DNA of 26,582 nt. It comes from Bermanella sp034111105 (lineage in GTDB: Bacteria; Pseudomonadota; Gammaproteobacteria; Pseudomonadales; Oceanobacteraceae). Below the pieces are notes generated by a model, which worked only from the letters and a program-made list of their open reading frames with translations, was not told where the DNA came from and made no database searches. Numbering within the stretch: the stretch's first letter is position 1; each line of letters starts with the position of its first letter. Location: assembly GCA_034111105.1 (NCBI GenBank), contig JAWUXY010000065.1, positions 1 through 26,582 on the forward strand. Direction: 5' to 3'. This document shows positions 7,117 to 15,613 of this stretch, piece by piece. The translations under genes and the position numbers were made by a program.

Positions 7117-7947
7117 ATGCGTACAATACAAACATTATTAAACCCTCAAGATGCCGTGGATGGTGCTGGCGTTAAAATCAAACGACACAGTACAGTACGA
7201 CTGGGTTTAGCAGACCCATTTTTAATGCTGGATGAAATTCGCAGTGACGACCCTGATGATTTTATTGCTGGGTTTCCAGCACATCCTCACCGAGGTATTG
7301 AGACGCTCACGTATATGCGAGTGGGCGGCATTCGACACGAAGATAATATGGGCAATACTGGGCAAGTGCTGAGTGGCGGCGCGCAATGGATGCGTGCTGG
7401 GCGAGGGGTTATTCATGGTGAAATGCCGTTAAAAGAGCATGATAAAATGCACGGCTTTCAGCTTTGGATTAACCTAAATAGCCAAAACAAAATGATTGAT
7501 CCGGATTACCGTGATGTGCCCAAAGAAGAGATTGTTCATGTTCAAACTAAGGATTACCTTGCCCATGCATTGGCGGGTAAGTGGTATTTGGGTTCTAAAA
7601 CAGTCACAGGGCCTTTGGATCGACTTGAAGCAAACAGCGCCATATTGGATTTAGAGCTCAATGAGCAAGGCAGTTTTGAGCAGGATATTCCGGATAACCA
7701 TCATTTAGTGGTCATGGTCTATGAGGGGGATATTCAAGTGGGCGATGATGAAATTAAGCGCCCACAAATGGCATTGTTTTCACAAACAGGCCCATTAACA
7801 ATACGCTCAAATAATGGCGGTAAGGCGTTAATTTTACATGGCTTGCCACATAAAGAGCCTATTGTGAATTATGGGCCATTTGTGATGAACAGTGCTGCGG
7901 AGATTGAGCAAGCTATTCAGGATTACCAAAACGGGGTGCTGGCTTAG
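7117..7947 (+). CDS. Pirin-family cupin protein (YhhW/quercetinase-like)
   Basis: Bicupin metalloprotein of 276 residues, the usual length of bacterial pirins. Metal ligands can be placed: His56 and His58 in HPHRGIET, His100 and Glu102 in GRGVIHGE; these match the His/His/His/Glu iron set of human pirin and E. coli YhhW. The C-terminal cupin (about 165-270) has degenerate ligands, as is normal. Some members show quercetin 2,3-dioxygenase activity and others bind regulators or enzymes; the role here is unknown. Good GGAGA ribosome site. It follows the LysR gene and has a LysR box in its promoter, suggesting an inducible response such as to electrophiles or aromatics (inference). Confidence 0.94.
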   Translation: MRTIQTLLNPQDAVDGAGVKIKRHSTVRLGLADPFLMLDEIRSDDPDDFIAGFPAHPHRGIETLTYMRVGGIRHEDNMGNTGQVLSGGAQWMRAGRGVIHGEMPLKEHDKMHGFQLWINLNSQNKMIDPDYRDVPKEEIVHVQTKDYLAHALAGKWYLGSKTVTGPLDRLEANSAILDLELNEQGSFEQDIPDNHHLVVMVYEGDIQVGDDEIKRPQMALFSQTGPLTIRSNNGGKALILHGLPHKEPIVNYGPFVMNSAAEIEQAIQDYQNGVLA

Positions 7948-7963
7948 CCATTATTTAGTGATT

Positions 7964-7992
7964 ATAAAAAAGGCACTAGCTGCCTTTTTTAT
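7964..7992. terminator. Bidirectional rho-independent terminator
   Basis: A 12-bp perfect stem (7964-7975 with 7981-7992) around a CTAGC loop, with A and T runs on the two sides. It lies between the convergent pirin gene and the small membrane protein gene ending at 8012. Confidence 0.88.
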
Positions 7993-8011
7993 GGGTTCAA
8001 TTTTTTGGTTG

Positions 8012-8209
8012 CTACTGGAAAGGTGAGTCTTGTGGCTCAGATTTGTGTACCCAGCGAATATCCATCCCAATAATCGTCGTGGTCACGAGTAAGATTGCGC
8101 CGATGGCATAATGCTGAACTTGTACCGTAATAAAAACAGTACCGGCAAAAAGAAAGATAAATAAAAGTGTAAATATGGCTAACATAGCCTTTTTGTGTCC
8201 ACTGCCCAT
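8012..8209 (-). CDS. Small two-helix membrane protein, function unknown
   Basis: A 65-residue protein with two hydrophobic segments (about 9-29 and 34-50) joined by a short loop, and a polar tail. ATG at 8209 is preceded by AGGA 8 nt upstream, a good ribosome site, and the gene ends 20 bp from a bidirectional terminator. These boundaries support translation. I do not recognise the family. It stands alone, convergent with pirin and divergent from the NAD-kinase-like gene. Confidence 0.7.
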   Translation of the reverse strand: MGSGHKKAMLAIFTLLFIFLFAGTVFITVQVQHYAIGAILLVTTTIIGMDIRWVHKSEPQDSPFQ

Positions 8210-8375
8210 GGGAGTTCCTATTTATTTTTAGAGTTGTTAAGTGACTAATATACCTAGGTGTTCATGTTTGTAAGGTAAAAAATTGTAATGAATATGTAAT
8301 CGAATTGTTTAGTGATTATTACGCAATGTTCGATAAATCCAGTATTATAGCGTCCAAATATTAGGTGGATGTAAC

Positions 8376-9485
8376 ATGTTTAAGCTGGGTCTGATTATTA
8401 ATCCCTTGGCCGGTCTAGGGGGCAGCGTTGCGCTGAAAGGCAGTGACAACATGGCTGAGCAGGCGTTGGCGATGGGCGCGAAAGCCAAGGCCGGTTTGCG
8501 AACCATGACGGCGTTGTCTGTTTTAGATGACCTTCGTGATCAGATTAGTGTGTTTACGTGCCCAGCGGACATGGGTGAAAACGTCATGCGTGAATTAGGC
8601 TGGGAACATACGTTAGTTGGTATACCGTATACGCAGACATCCTGCGCACAAGATACAAAAAATGCGGCAATAGCACTTAAAGAACTAGGCATGGACCTAA
8701 TTGTGTTTGCCGGTGGTGATGGCACCGCCCGCGATGTATGTGAAGTGATCGAAGATGCCTGCCCTGTGTTGGGTATTCCTGCTGGTGTGAAAATACACAG
8801 TGGTGTGTATGGCATTACCCCCCGTGCTTCTGGTGAAGTGATTCGTTTGTTGGTCACAGGTCAGCTGGTGGATTTGAAGTCGCAAGATGTGCGAGATATT
8901 GACGAAGATGCATTTCGTAATAATCAGGTAAAAGCGAAACTGTATGGCGAAATGATGGTGCCTCAAGCAGGGCAATATGTTCAATCGGTTAAGCAGGGTG
9001 GCATTGAACAAGAAGAATTAGTATTAGATGATTTAGCGGCTTACCTTGCTCAAGAACTTGAACCAGACGTGCTCTATTTGGTCGGTTCAGGCAAAACCAC
9101 ACAGCACTTTATGAATTATCTGCATCAGCCTAATACGCTGTTAGGCGTTGATGCCATGCTAAACGAAGAAGTGATTGCTGGTGATGTGAATGAACAGCAA
9201 ATTTTAGCATTACTTGAACAGCACCCCGATGCGCGCATCATGGTGAGTGTGATTGGTGGTCAAGGTCATGTATTTGGTCGAGGTAATCAACAGCTCAGCA
9301 GTGAAGTGATTAGAAAAATAGGGCGAGAAAATTTAATTATTTTATCGACTAAAACCAAATTATCACAATTAGAAGGGCGCCCACTGATTGCCGATACCTC
9401 AGATGTGGCGCTAGATACATCATTAGCAGGGCATATTGAAGTGGTAACGGGTTATCAAGATATTGTGCTGTACCCAATACAATAA
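8376..9485 (+). CDS. ATP-NAD kinase family protein (COG3199-like)
   Basis: A 369-residue member of the ATP-NAD/diacylglycerol kinase superfamily, in the longer branch annotated as predicted polyphosphate- or ATP-dependent NAD kinase, not the NadK (PpnK) branch. Seen: INPLAGLGG at the N-terminus; the catalytic/nucleotide motif GGDGTARD near 112-119; a conserved GIPAGVKIHSGVY; and DVRDIDEDAF, a signature of this branch. The C-terminal half includes VGSGKTTQHF, GVDAMLNEEVI and SVIGGQGHVFGRGNQQLS. The expected activity is NAD phosphorylation or a related small-molecule kinase step; the substrate is not proven for this branch. AGGTGGA ribosome site. It is a single-gene unit ending at a strong terminator. 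Confidence 0.9.
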   Translation: MFKLGLIINPLAGLGGSVALKGSDNMAEQALAMGAKAKAGLRTMTALSVLDDLRDQISVFTCPADMGENVMRELGWEHTLVGIPYTQTSCAQDTKNAAIALKELGMDLIVFAGGDGTARDVCEVIEDACPVLGIPAGVKIHSGVYGITPRASGEVIRLLVTGQLVDLKSQDVRDIDEDAFRNNQVKAKLYGEMMVPQAGQYVQSVKQGGIEQEELVLDDLAAYLAQELEPDVLYLVGSGKTTQHFMNYLHQPNTLLGVDAMLNEEVIAGDVNEQQILALLEQHPDARIMVSVIGGQGHVFGRGNQQLSSEVIRKIGRENLIILSTKTKLSQLEGRPLIADTSDVALDTSLAGHIEVVTGYQDIVLYPIQ

Positions 9486-9537
9486 ATTCATAATGGCAGA
9501 TAAGCGTTAAACAATAGAATAGTTAAAACGGGCACAA

Positions 9538-9564
9538 AAAAAGGAAGGCATCGCCTTCCTTTTT
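9538..9564. terminator. Bidirectional rho-independent terminator
   Basis: A 12-bp perfect stem (9538-9549 with 9553-9564) with an ATC loop and A/T runs on both sides. It serves the NAD-kinase-like gene on the plus strand and the ACT-domain gene on the minus strand. Confidence 0.92.
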
Positions 9565-9594
9565 ATATTGAGCTGGTCGTTTGTTAGGTCTTTA

Positions 9595-10107
9595 TTAGAC
9601 CTTGGCTATTTCAACCATTAACTCGTTGCTGAGTTTTTCAAGTACATCACGTACGTCATCAAAATCAACGGATTCAGGAATATGCACACGTGCTTTGGTT
9701 TTGAACAGTGGCTCTGCACTCATGGCAGCACTTTCAAATTGGGTGTTTAATTCTAAAACGTTCACGGCAAGCGCGGATAATACTTGAGCCACATCTTTTA
9801 CGATGCCAGGGCGGTCGTTACCAATAATACTGAGTTTTGCGTTGGCTTGGCTATCTTGTGCTTTATCATTTGAATATTCAGTATTGATGATCCAGCCAGA
9901 TTGCTTTAATGCATTTAGTGCACGTTCTAAACCTGCGACGTTTTGTTCGGTGATTTGTACTTTTACGATACCCGCAAATTTGCCGGCGAGTTGTGTCATG
10001 CGGCTTTCTAGCCAGTTACCCTGGTTGTCTTTAATGATGCCTGACAGGGTATCAATAATACCTGGGCGATCGTTGGTCATGATGCTGATAATAAAAAATG
10101 AAGACAC
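9595..10107 (-). CDS. Double-ACT-domain regulator, GcvR-like
   Basis: A 170-residue protein made of two ACT domains: the first opens with ISIMTNDRPGIIDTLSGII and the second with LSIIGNDRPGIVKDVAQVLS. The NDRPGI motif in each is the amino-acid-binding turn. This matches the glycine cleavage repressor GcvR, which antagonises the activator GcvA by protein contact. The gcv genes are not in the window, so the link to glycine is by family only. Start: GTG at 10107 with AGAGG about 8 nt upstream; an internal ATG at residue 10 would cut into the first beta strand, so GTG is preferred. Single-gene unit. Confidence 0.88.
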   Translation of the reverse strand: MSSFFIISIMTNDRPGIIDTLSGIIKDNQGNWLESRMTQLAGKFAGIVKVQITEQNVAGLERALNALKQSGWIINTEYSNDKAQDSQANAKLSIIGNDRPGIVKDVAQVLSALAVNVLELNTQFESAAMSAEPLFKTKARVHIPESVDFDDVRDVLEKLSNELMVEIAKV

Positions 10108-10241
10108 TGGGCTACCTCTTATTTTAATTTGGCGATAACCGCACTATATCTTAGGGATTGATTTGATGAAAGCCAGTGCTCTGCAAGCCCTATGAAAGCG
10201 CTTGTTATTTAGCAGTAAGAAGCGGCCTGTTCTTAAGCCAA

Positions 10242-11789
10242 TTAGCGAAAGCGCTCGATAATATTGAACTGTTCATCCACTAATTTGGTTACTTTGTTTG
10301 CGGCCGCTTTTGAGCTTTTAGCGCTTTTCGTATTGTCTTGTGCGCTTTGGCTGATGATCTCCATGTGTTTGCTGATTTCTTCAGACCCTAAGCGCTGCTC
10401 TTTAACCGCTTGACTAATCGTGTTCATTTGTTGATTGATGTGCTCAACACTATTACGCACCTCTTCAAGGGTGGAGTAGGTTTTTTGAATTTGGTCAGCA
10501 TTGTCAGCGGCTTGTTCTCGGGATTTATCCATGACCTCTGTAGCGCCTTGTGCGCCATGACGTAATTGATCAACAATGCGTCGAATTTCTTCTGTGGATT
10601 CTGATGTTCTGTTTGCTAATGTTCGTACTTCGTCGGCTACAACGGCAAACCCACGACCTTGTTCACCGGCGCGTGCCGCTTCAATAGCGGCGTTTAATGC
10701 GAGCAAATTGGTTTGTTCGGCAATGGCCTGAATCACCTCAAGAAAACTGTGAATAGATTCTGAGTGTTCTGCTAAGTTTTGCACATTACCGCTGGCTTCA
10801 TTAATCGTATGCACCATTGTTTCCAGTGTGCTTTTGGCTTTTTGCATTTGGCGTTCGCTGGTGTGAGTATCGCTCTTGGCTTTTTCTGTTTGCTCGGCGG
10901 TTTCGGTAACGGAGTCTGATATTGAATCAAATTGAGTGGTGACTTCTTGAAAGGCAGCGGCGAACATCGTGGCGGCATCAAGTTGCTCGGTGAGTTTGAT
11001 TAGGCTGCTTTGAGCTGCATTGTGGCTGATATTACTGGCTTCTTGAATCGGGCTGCAGGTGTCTTGGATTCGCTCTCTTAGCGTCACAAGTTGGCTCTGC
11101 ATATGATCAAATGCCATGAGTATTTCGCCCACATCATCGTTGCGTCCTGTATAGATGTAGGCCGCTAACGGATCGCGTGTAATGGTGCGTGCTTTTTTAA
11201 GCACTTTTTTTAGATTGCGTAAGGCTTTGCCTTGCACAAACGCTAAAGCGGCCACTGGAATCAATGCCATGAGAGGGGAGAAAAAGTGAGTGATGGCAAT
11301 GGCTGTTAACCCTAATAACACACTGAAAACTTGGGCTAACGGTAGACTACGTATTTTGTCTTTAGAAGGAAGGGCGGACTTCCCTTTGTTTAAACGACTG
11401 TAGACTTTTTCGGCCCGCTCTACTGATTCTTTGGTTGGCTTGTAACGAACCGATTCATAGCCAACGATTTCACCGTTTTCTTTCACTGGGGTAATGAAGG
11501 CGTCCACCCAGTAATAGTCACCATTTTTACAACGGTTTTTGACAATGCCTTTCCATTGCCTGCCTTTTTTGAGGTAGTCCCATGCTTGCTTGAAGGCGGC
11601 GCCTGGCATATCTGGGTGGCGTACAATGTTATGGCTAGATTTGACTAATTCTTCTTCTGTAAATCCACTGACATTAAGAAAATCTTGATTAACATGTTCA
11701 ATTTGCCCCTTTAAATTAGTAGACGATATGATGCGCTCGCGGCTCTCGACTACTCGTTCATTATTTGTAATGGGCAGATTTTTTTTCAT
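10242..11789 (-). CDS. Aer-like PAS methyl-accepting chemotaxis protein
   Basis: Energy or redox taxis receptor, 515 residues. An N-terminal cytoplasmic PAS domain (about 15-120; NIVRHPDMPGAAF, then WKGIVKNRCKNGDYYWVDAFITPV) is the FAD-binding type found in Aer. A single membrane hairpin follows (about 150-186, two helices with almost no periplasmic loop), then a HAMP-like linker and a long coiled coil. The signalling tip is textbook: AIAEQTNLLALNAAIEAARAGEQGRGFAVVADEVRTLA. No CheB/CheR-docking pentapeptide is seen at the C-terminus. It would report to CheA/CheW. No strong Shine-Dalgarno before ATG 11789. It is divergent from glpK. Confidence 0.93.
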   Translation of the reverse strand: MKKNLPITNNERVVESRERIISSTNLKGQIEHVNQDFLNVSGFTEEELVKSSHNIVRHPDMPGAAFKQAWDYLKKGRQWKGIVKNRCKNGDYYWVDAFITPVKENGEIVGYESVRYKPTKESVERAEKVYSRLNKGKSALPSKDKIRSLPLAQVFSVLLGLTAIAITHFFSPLMALIPVAALAFVQGKALRNLKKVLKKARTITRDPLAAYIYTGRNDDVGEILMAFDHMQSQLVTLRERIQDTCSPIQEASNISHNAAQSSLIKLTEQLDAATMFAAAFQEVTTQFDSISDSVTETAEQTEKAKSDTHTSERQMQKAKSTLETMVHTINEASGNVQNLAEHSESIHSFLEVIQAIAEQTNLLALNAAIEAARAGEQGRGFAVVADEVRTLANRTSESTEEIRRIVDQLRHGAQGATEVMDKSREQAADNADQIQKTYSTLEEVRNSVEHINQQMNTISQAVKEQRLGSEEISKHMEIISQSAQDNTKSAKSSKAAANKVTKLVDEQFNIIERFR

Positions 11790-11826
11790 AGGGAATTCAC
11801 TAAGCTTAATCCGTTATGGCTTCTGA

Positions 11827-11845
11827 TTTTAAGATTAGCTTAAAA
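11827..11845. promoter_or_regulatory. Inverted repeat in the aer-like/glpK divergent region
   Basis: Perfect 7-bp arms TTTTAAG and CTTAAAA around ATTAG, 38 bp before the chemoreceptor start and 77 bp before the GlpK start. It could be an operator for either gene. It does not match a GlpR site that I can recognise. Confidence 0.25.
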
Positions 11846-11921
11846 TTGCTAAAGTGAAATGTAAAATTGTCAGGCATAATGGCAGCCTAATTTGTCCATA
11901 ATAATAATATTAGGCATTTCC

Positions 11922-13400
11922 ATGAGTCAGTTTATTCTCGCTATTGATCAAGGTACCACCAGTTCCCGCGCCATTGTATTTGATGCAAAAGGCAAAATAG
12001 TCGTCCAAGTACAGGAAGAGTTCCCTCAGCATTTTCCTCAGTCTGGTTGGGTTGAGCATAACCCAGAAGATATTATTGAATCGGTGCTATCTGTTTGCAA
12101 AGGCGCTTTAGCCGAAGCGAATTTAACGGCCGCGGATATTGCCAGTATCGGCATTACCAATCAGCGTGAAACCACCGTGGTGTGGGACAGGCAAAGTGGT
12201 GAACCGATTTATCCCGCTATCGTATGGCAGGACAGACGCACAGCCGATTTATGTTCGCAGTTAAAACATGAAGGCCTAGAAGACAAAATTAATGATAAAA
12301 CCGGTTTGTTATTGGATCCGTATTTCTCAGCGACCAAAATCAAATGGATTTTAGATAACGTGGATGGTGCGCTAAATCGGGCGCAAAAAGGTGAGCTGGC
12401 ATTTGGCACCATTGATACGTTTATTTTATGGCGTTTAACGGGTGAGCATAAAACCGATGTAACCAATGCGTCACGCACGTTGCTGTGCAATATTCATGAT
12501 TTAGTATGGGATGATGAGTTACTGTCTATTTTTGATATCCCAAAATCCATGCTGCCCACCATTCATGCTTCAAGTTGTGATTTTGGCCAAACCCGTGCCG
12601 ATATATTCGGCTCGCCCATTCATGTGGGCGGTATTGCCGGTGATCAACAAGCAGCACTAATAGGACAAGCATGTTTTAAAGATGGTATGGCGAAAAGCAC
12701 ATATGGAACCGGCTGTTTTTTAATGCTCAATACCGGTGCTACACCGCGTAAAAGCCAGCATCGTTTATTAACAACTGTTGCGTACCAAATTGGTGATGTG
12801 ACCCATTATGCTTTAGAGGGCAGTATTTTTATGGCCGGTGCGACCATTCAATGGATTCGTGACGGCTTAAAGTTGATTCAACATGCCAGTGAAACGTTGG
12901 ACATGGCACAATCTGTTGGGGCCAATAACCAAGTGTACCTAGTCCCTGCGTTTACCGGATTAGGCGCGCCTTATTGGGACCCACATGCGCGTGGTGCAAT
13001 TATGGGTTTAACCCGTGATACGGGTATTGCGGAGATTGTGACCGCAGGTCTGCAAAGTGTGTGTTATCAAACTCGTGATTTATTAGAGGCCATGAAAAAA
13101 GATGAAGCCATGCCAACTAACTTAAGAGTCGATGGCGGCATGGTAGTGAATGATTGGGTGGTGCAATTTTTATCCGATATTCTGGATTTGCCCATCGAGC
13201 GTCCTGTCATTACAGAAACAACTGCCTTGGGTGCCGCGTTTTTAGCTGGTTTAAGCAGCGGTGTCTTTAGCAGTATTGAGGAAGTGTGTCATCTTTGGCA
13301 GGAGCAAACTCAGTTCGAGCCAGTCATGGCCGATGATGAGCGAGATAAACTGTATAGCGGTTGGCTCGATACAGTCTCTAGAGTGCGTACCAGCGAATAA
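11922..13400 (+). CDS. glpK: Glycerol kinase GlpK
   Basis: Phosphorylates glycerol to sn-glycerol 3-phosphate with ATP. A 492-residue FGGY-family kinase when started at the ATG at 11922, which has a TAGG about 8 nt upstream; an in-frame TTG at 11892 would add ten isoleucine-rich residues that are not family-like. Seen: the phosphate-binding AIDQGTTSSRAIVFD; substrate motif TNQRETTVVWD; GWVEHNPEDI; GGIAGDQQAALIGQ with the catalytic Asp; STYGTGCFLMLNTG; TGLGAPYWDPHARG; and adenine-binding RVDGGMVVNDW near the C-terminus. The transporter glpF and dehydrogenase glpD, common neighbours, are not here. A hairpin follows the stop. Confidence 0.97.
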   Translation: MSQFILAIDQGTTSSRAIVFDAKGKIVVQVQEEFPQHFPQSGWVEHNPEDIIESVLSVCKGALAEANLTAADIASIGITNQRETTVVWDRQSGEPIYPAIVWQDRRTADLCSQLKHEGLEDKINDKTGLLLDPYFSATKIKWILDNVDGALNRAQKGELAFGTIDTFILWRLTGEHKTDVTNASRTLLCNIHDLVWDDELLSIFDIPKSMLPTIHASSCDFGQTRADIFGSPIHVGGIAGDQQAALIGQACFKDGMAKSTYGTGCFLMLNTGATPRKSQHRLLTTVAYQIGDVTHYALEGSIFMAGATIQWIRDGLKLIQHASETLDMAQSVGANNQVYLVPAFTGLGAPYWDPHARGAIMGLTRDTGIAEIVTAGLQSVCYQTRDLLEAMKKDEAMPTNLRVDGGMVVNDWVVQFLSDILDLPIERPVITETTALGAAFLAGLSSGVFSSIEEVCHLWQEQTQFEPVMADDERDKLYSGWLDTVSRVRTSE

Positions 13401-13418
13401 AAAGATTGCACTAAAACG

Positions 13419-14055
13419 TTAAGGCCCGTGAATGATTCGACGGGCCTTGAATAATAAATTGTATTTCGAATCGACTAGCGCGTTTAAATTATCTTTCACT
13501 TTGTGATCTAAGTTTTTATTATCATTAACTTCTAGTGCATTTCCTTTGCCGTTTATTTCTTTAACATCGACACCGTATAAACCATTATCGATAATGTTTG
13601 CCGTTTTTAGTGCGGCATCTAATACGGCTTTTGGTGCCTCAAAAGTGTGCGGTGTTTCAAAACCAGCTCAAAAGAAACGCTTAGCTGTATGATTATAAAT
13701 TTACTAATGGTTACGGGTCATTAAATATACCGATGTGCCAATTAAAATCAGTGAATAAATATTCTGACACTAATAAAAATGTGCTGACTTAAAATAGTTT
13801 ATCTAATTTAAGTTTGAGTTCTTGTGGTCTGATACTTTATATACGTTTTTCCCATGTTTTCCGTTTTTGTTGCTAAGCGATAGTTGTGGTGATCAGTGGT
13901 CGTTTTTTTATGAATAAACAATGCATTGTAATTGGCTAATTTTTTATTTCATCTTTGCTAGCCTTTGTGCATTAATGCCATGTTTCTCCGCCGCGTTAAT
14001 AAAGTTTTTAATGGCTTATTTTATGACTAGGGGGTACTTTTTCGACAATGCTATA
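13419..14055 (-). pseudogene. Decayed RimK-like ATP-grasp ligase gene (RLAN plus ATP-grasp)
   Basis: Read right to left on the minus strand, pieces of one protein appear in order in changing frames. 14055-14020 gives VEKVPPSHK; 14015-13944 gives AIKNFINAAEKHGINAQRLA; 13942-13850 gives NYNALFIHKKTTTDHHNYRL; 13874-13827 gives GKHGKNVYKVSD; 13821-13714 gives ELKLKLDKLF, a stop, then VSEYLFTDFNWHIGIF; 13691-13419 gives NGLYGVDVKEINGKG and LEVNDNKN to a TAA. These parallel the RimK-family consensus (PPSNKKAI, YDALFIRETT-NHHTYRFA, GVYKV, EYLPTDFDWRIGV, DGLYGVDVKE, IEVNDNPN). At least three in-frame stops, several frameshifts and a missing stretch of roughly 100 residues after the NHHTYRFA region show it is dead. 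Pieces nearer the original N-terminus are not recognisable. Homology is judged by eye. Confidence 0.82.
13421..13448 (+). terminator. Hairpin after glpK, weak terminator
   Basis: A 9-bp GC-rich stem (13421-13429 with 13440-13448) whose interior GAATGATTC can extend the pairing. It starts 20 bp after the glpK stop. No clean T tract follows, so it may act as a 3'-end stabiliser. Its left edge overlaps the stop codon of the neighbouring pseudogene. Confidence 0.5.
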
Positions 14056-14469
14056 TAGTTTCTATTTAATCGCACCATAGTGAATAAAAGTTGTCGTTAG
14101 TATAAGCAATTTTAATAATAAGGTATGACGTTGCTGTGTTTTTATTCGTTAGTAAAAAATAATCATAAGCGGTGTTTTGTTTATGTCAAAATAACAAAGC
14201 TGTGTGTACTCTTGATATGGCGCAATTTCAGGTTTTTATGGCCATGTATAGTGCGGCTCATTCGGCTTGCTAAACAGCGGCCATGATTCTAGGTTAGTCT
14301 GACAGTATTGTCTGACATTGTATCAATATGCCGTTCGTCATTAAAATATGATGAGAGAAATATTCTTTAGAACGGTTGGTTAGATACCGTTTCCATCGTT
14401 TACTCAAGCGAGTAAGATGGCCGCCCATAAAAATAATACCCGCGCAGCTCGTTGCGCAAAGGGAGGACC
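14056..14469 (+). other. AT-rich leader of the diguanylate cyclase gene
   Basis: About 410 bp with no convincing gene. It holds two GTCTGACA octamers 13 bp apart (14297-14304, 14310-14317), an AACGGT/ACCGTT inverted repeat near 14371-14390, a TTACTC-AAGC-GAGTAA hairpin near 14400-14415, and a GCGCA/TGCGC hairpin (14442-14457) ending just before the GGGAGG ribosome site. An 18-codon ATG frame at 14217-14273 lacks a ribosome site. The left part may contain further unrecognisable remains of the pseudogene. Confidence 0.5.
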
Positions 14470-15597
14470 ATGCTGCAATCCCAAAAGCAGGCCTTACGTT
14501 TAAGGCGCACTGTGTTGTCTAACATGGGTGTGTTCTCTTTGTTGTTGCTGTGCTATTTGGCCGCACAATTGGGTTACTCTGCCATAGAGACAACCAATGT
14601 CGTGATATTGTCGCTGATTATGTGGCTAGGCCATATTGTGTTTGTCATTGTTATTCTGTTTTCCGGCAATTTGCGCTTTAAAGATGCAAGCTTAACGTTG
14701 CCGCAAATGGTGTGGGTGGCAATTTGGTTAAGTATTCTTATGTCGTTCTTGCAAGATATTCGGCCTTTAATGTTAATGGGTTATCTTCTGGTTATGTCTT
14801 TTGGTGCGTTTAGGCTATCTATTAAAGGCCTTTATGGTTTTACCATCTTTACTTTAGTTTGCTACCTTTCTAGTTTGGCCTGGGTGTTTCACCAGCGCCC
14901 AGATGATATTTATTTGTCTCAAGAATTTTTTGTATTTGTGGGCTTTGTCTTGGCTTTGTTTGGCGTTGTTTTAATGGGGAGTGAGTTTAGTAATTTACGA
15001 CTCTCATTGGGCAATCGCCATCGAGAGTTAAAGGGCGCGATCTCTCGTATTGAGGAGCTGGCGATTACCGACGAGCTAACGGGTTTGTATAATCGCCGCT
15101 ACCTTATGCAAATGCTTAGTCAGCAGCGTGCGTTGGCGAACCGCAGTCGTTATGGCTTTGTGGTGTGTTATTTAGACCTTGATCATTTTAAAAAGGTTAA
15201 TGATGTTCATGGCCATCCATTTGGGGACAAAGTACTAAAAGCATTTGCGAATTTAATGACAAATTGTCTGCGCGAAGTGGACTTAGGTGCGCGCTTGGGC
15301 GGTGAAGAATTTGTACTGATCCTAGCCGATACCAATCTTGATGCTGCATGCGGTGTGTGCCAAAGAATGGCAGATAAGTGGCGAGCGCTTCATTTTAGCG
15401 AAGCGCCTAATCTTCAATTGACCTTGTCTGCAGGCATTACTGAATTTAAATCCCCTGAAAGTATCGAGAGCGTATTAGAGCGTGCTGATAAGCTGCTTTA
15501 TGATGCCAAGCATAAGGGGCGTAACTGCATTGAAGTTGAGCAACAAGAACGGCAAGTCCCATTTAATTTTGATGCAGGGAGCAAATTGCCTGCCTAA
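14470..15597 (+). CDS. Membrane-anchored diguanylate cyclase (GGDEF domain)
   Basis: Makes cyclic di-GMP from two GTP. 375 residues from the ATG at 14470, which has a strong GGGAGG 4 nt upstream; the in-frame TTG at 14452 lies before that site and is rejected. The first 170 residues hold six hydrophobic segments (about 17-36, 43-65, 80-95, 99-115, 121-140, 153-171), a membrane sensor of unknown ligand. A coiled linker leads to the GGDEF domain: DELTGLYNRRYL, DLDHFKKVNDVHGHPFGD, and the active-site GGEEF at 277-281. An intact RxxD inhibitory site (Arg268-Asp271) lies five residues before it, so product feedback is expected. The catalytic motif predicts an active cyclase. It converges on the next gene with only 3 bp between stops. 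Confidence 0.94.
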   Translation: MLQSQKQALRLRRTVLSNMGVFSLLLLCYLAAQLGYSAIETTNVVILSLIMWLGHIVFVIVILFSGNLRFKDASLTLPQMVWVAIWLSILMSFLQDIRPLMLMGYLLVMSFGAFRLSIKGLYGFTIFTLVCYLSSLAWVFHQRPDDIYLSQEFFVFVGFVLALFGVVLMGSEFSNLRLSLGNRHRELKGAISRIEELAITDELTGLYNRRYLMQMLSQQRALANRSRYGFVVCYLDLDHFKKVNDVHGHPFGDKVLKAFANLMTNCLREVDLGARLGGEEFVLILADTNLDAACGVCQRMADKWRALHFSEAPNLQLTLSAGITEFKSPESIESVLERADKLLYDAKHKGRNCIEVEQQERQVPFNFDAGSKLPA

Positions 15598-15613
15598 GCA
15601 CTAGAAATAGTGC
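15598..15613. repeat. GNRA-loop hairpin across a convergent gene junction
   Basis: GCACTA and TAGTGC (15598-15603, 15608-15613) close a GAAA tetraloop. The hairpin begins directly after the diguanylate cyclase stop and includes the stop codon of the opposite gene. No T tract follows on either strand, so it may be a 3'-end stabiliser for both messages; no other terminator is seen here. Confidence 0.45.

Noticed and set aside
14217..14273. 18-codon ATG frame in the diguanylate cyclase leader
   Set aside because: No ribosome-binding site and no recognisable features.
14400..14470. Possible c-di-GMP riboswitch before the diguanylate cyclase gene
   Set aside because: Two small hairpins and a GCGCAAAG run are present, but the conserved GEMM elements (CACGCA-GGCAAAC core, tetraloop and receptor) are not.
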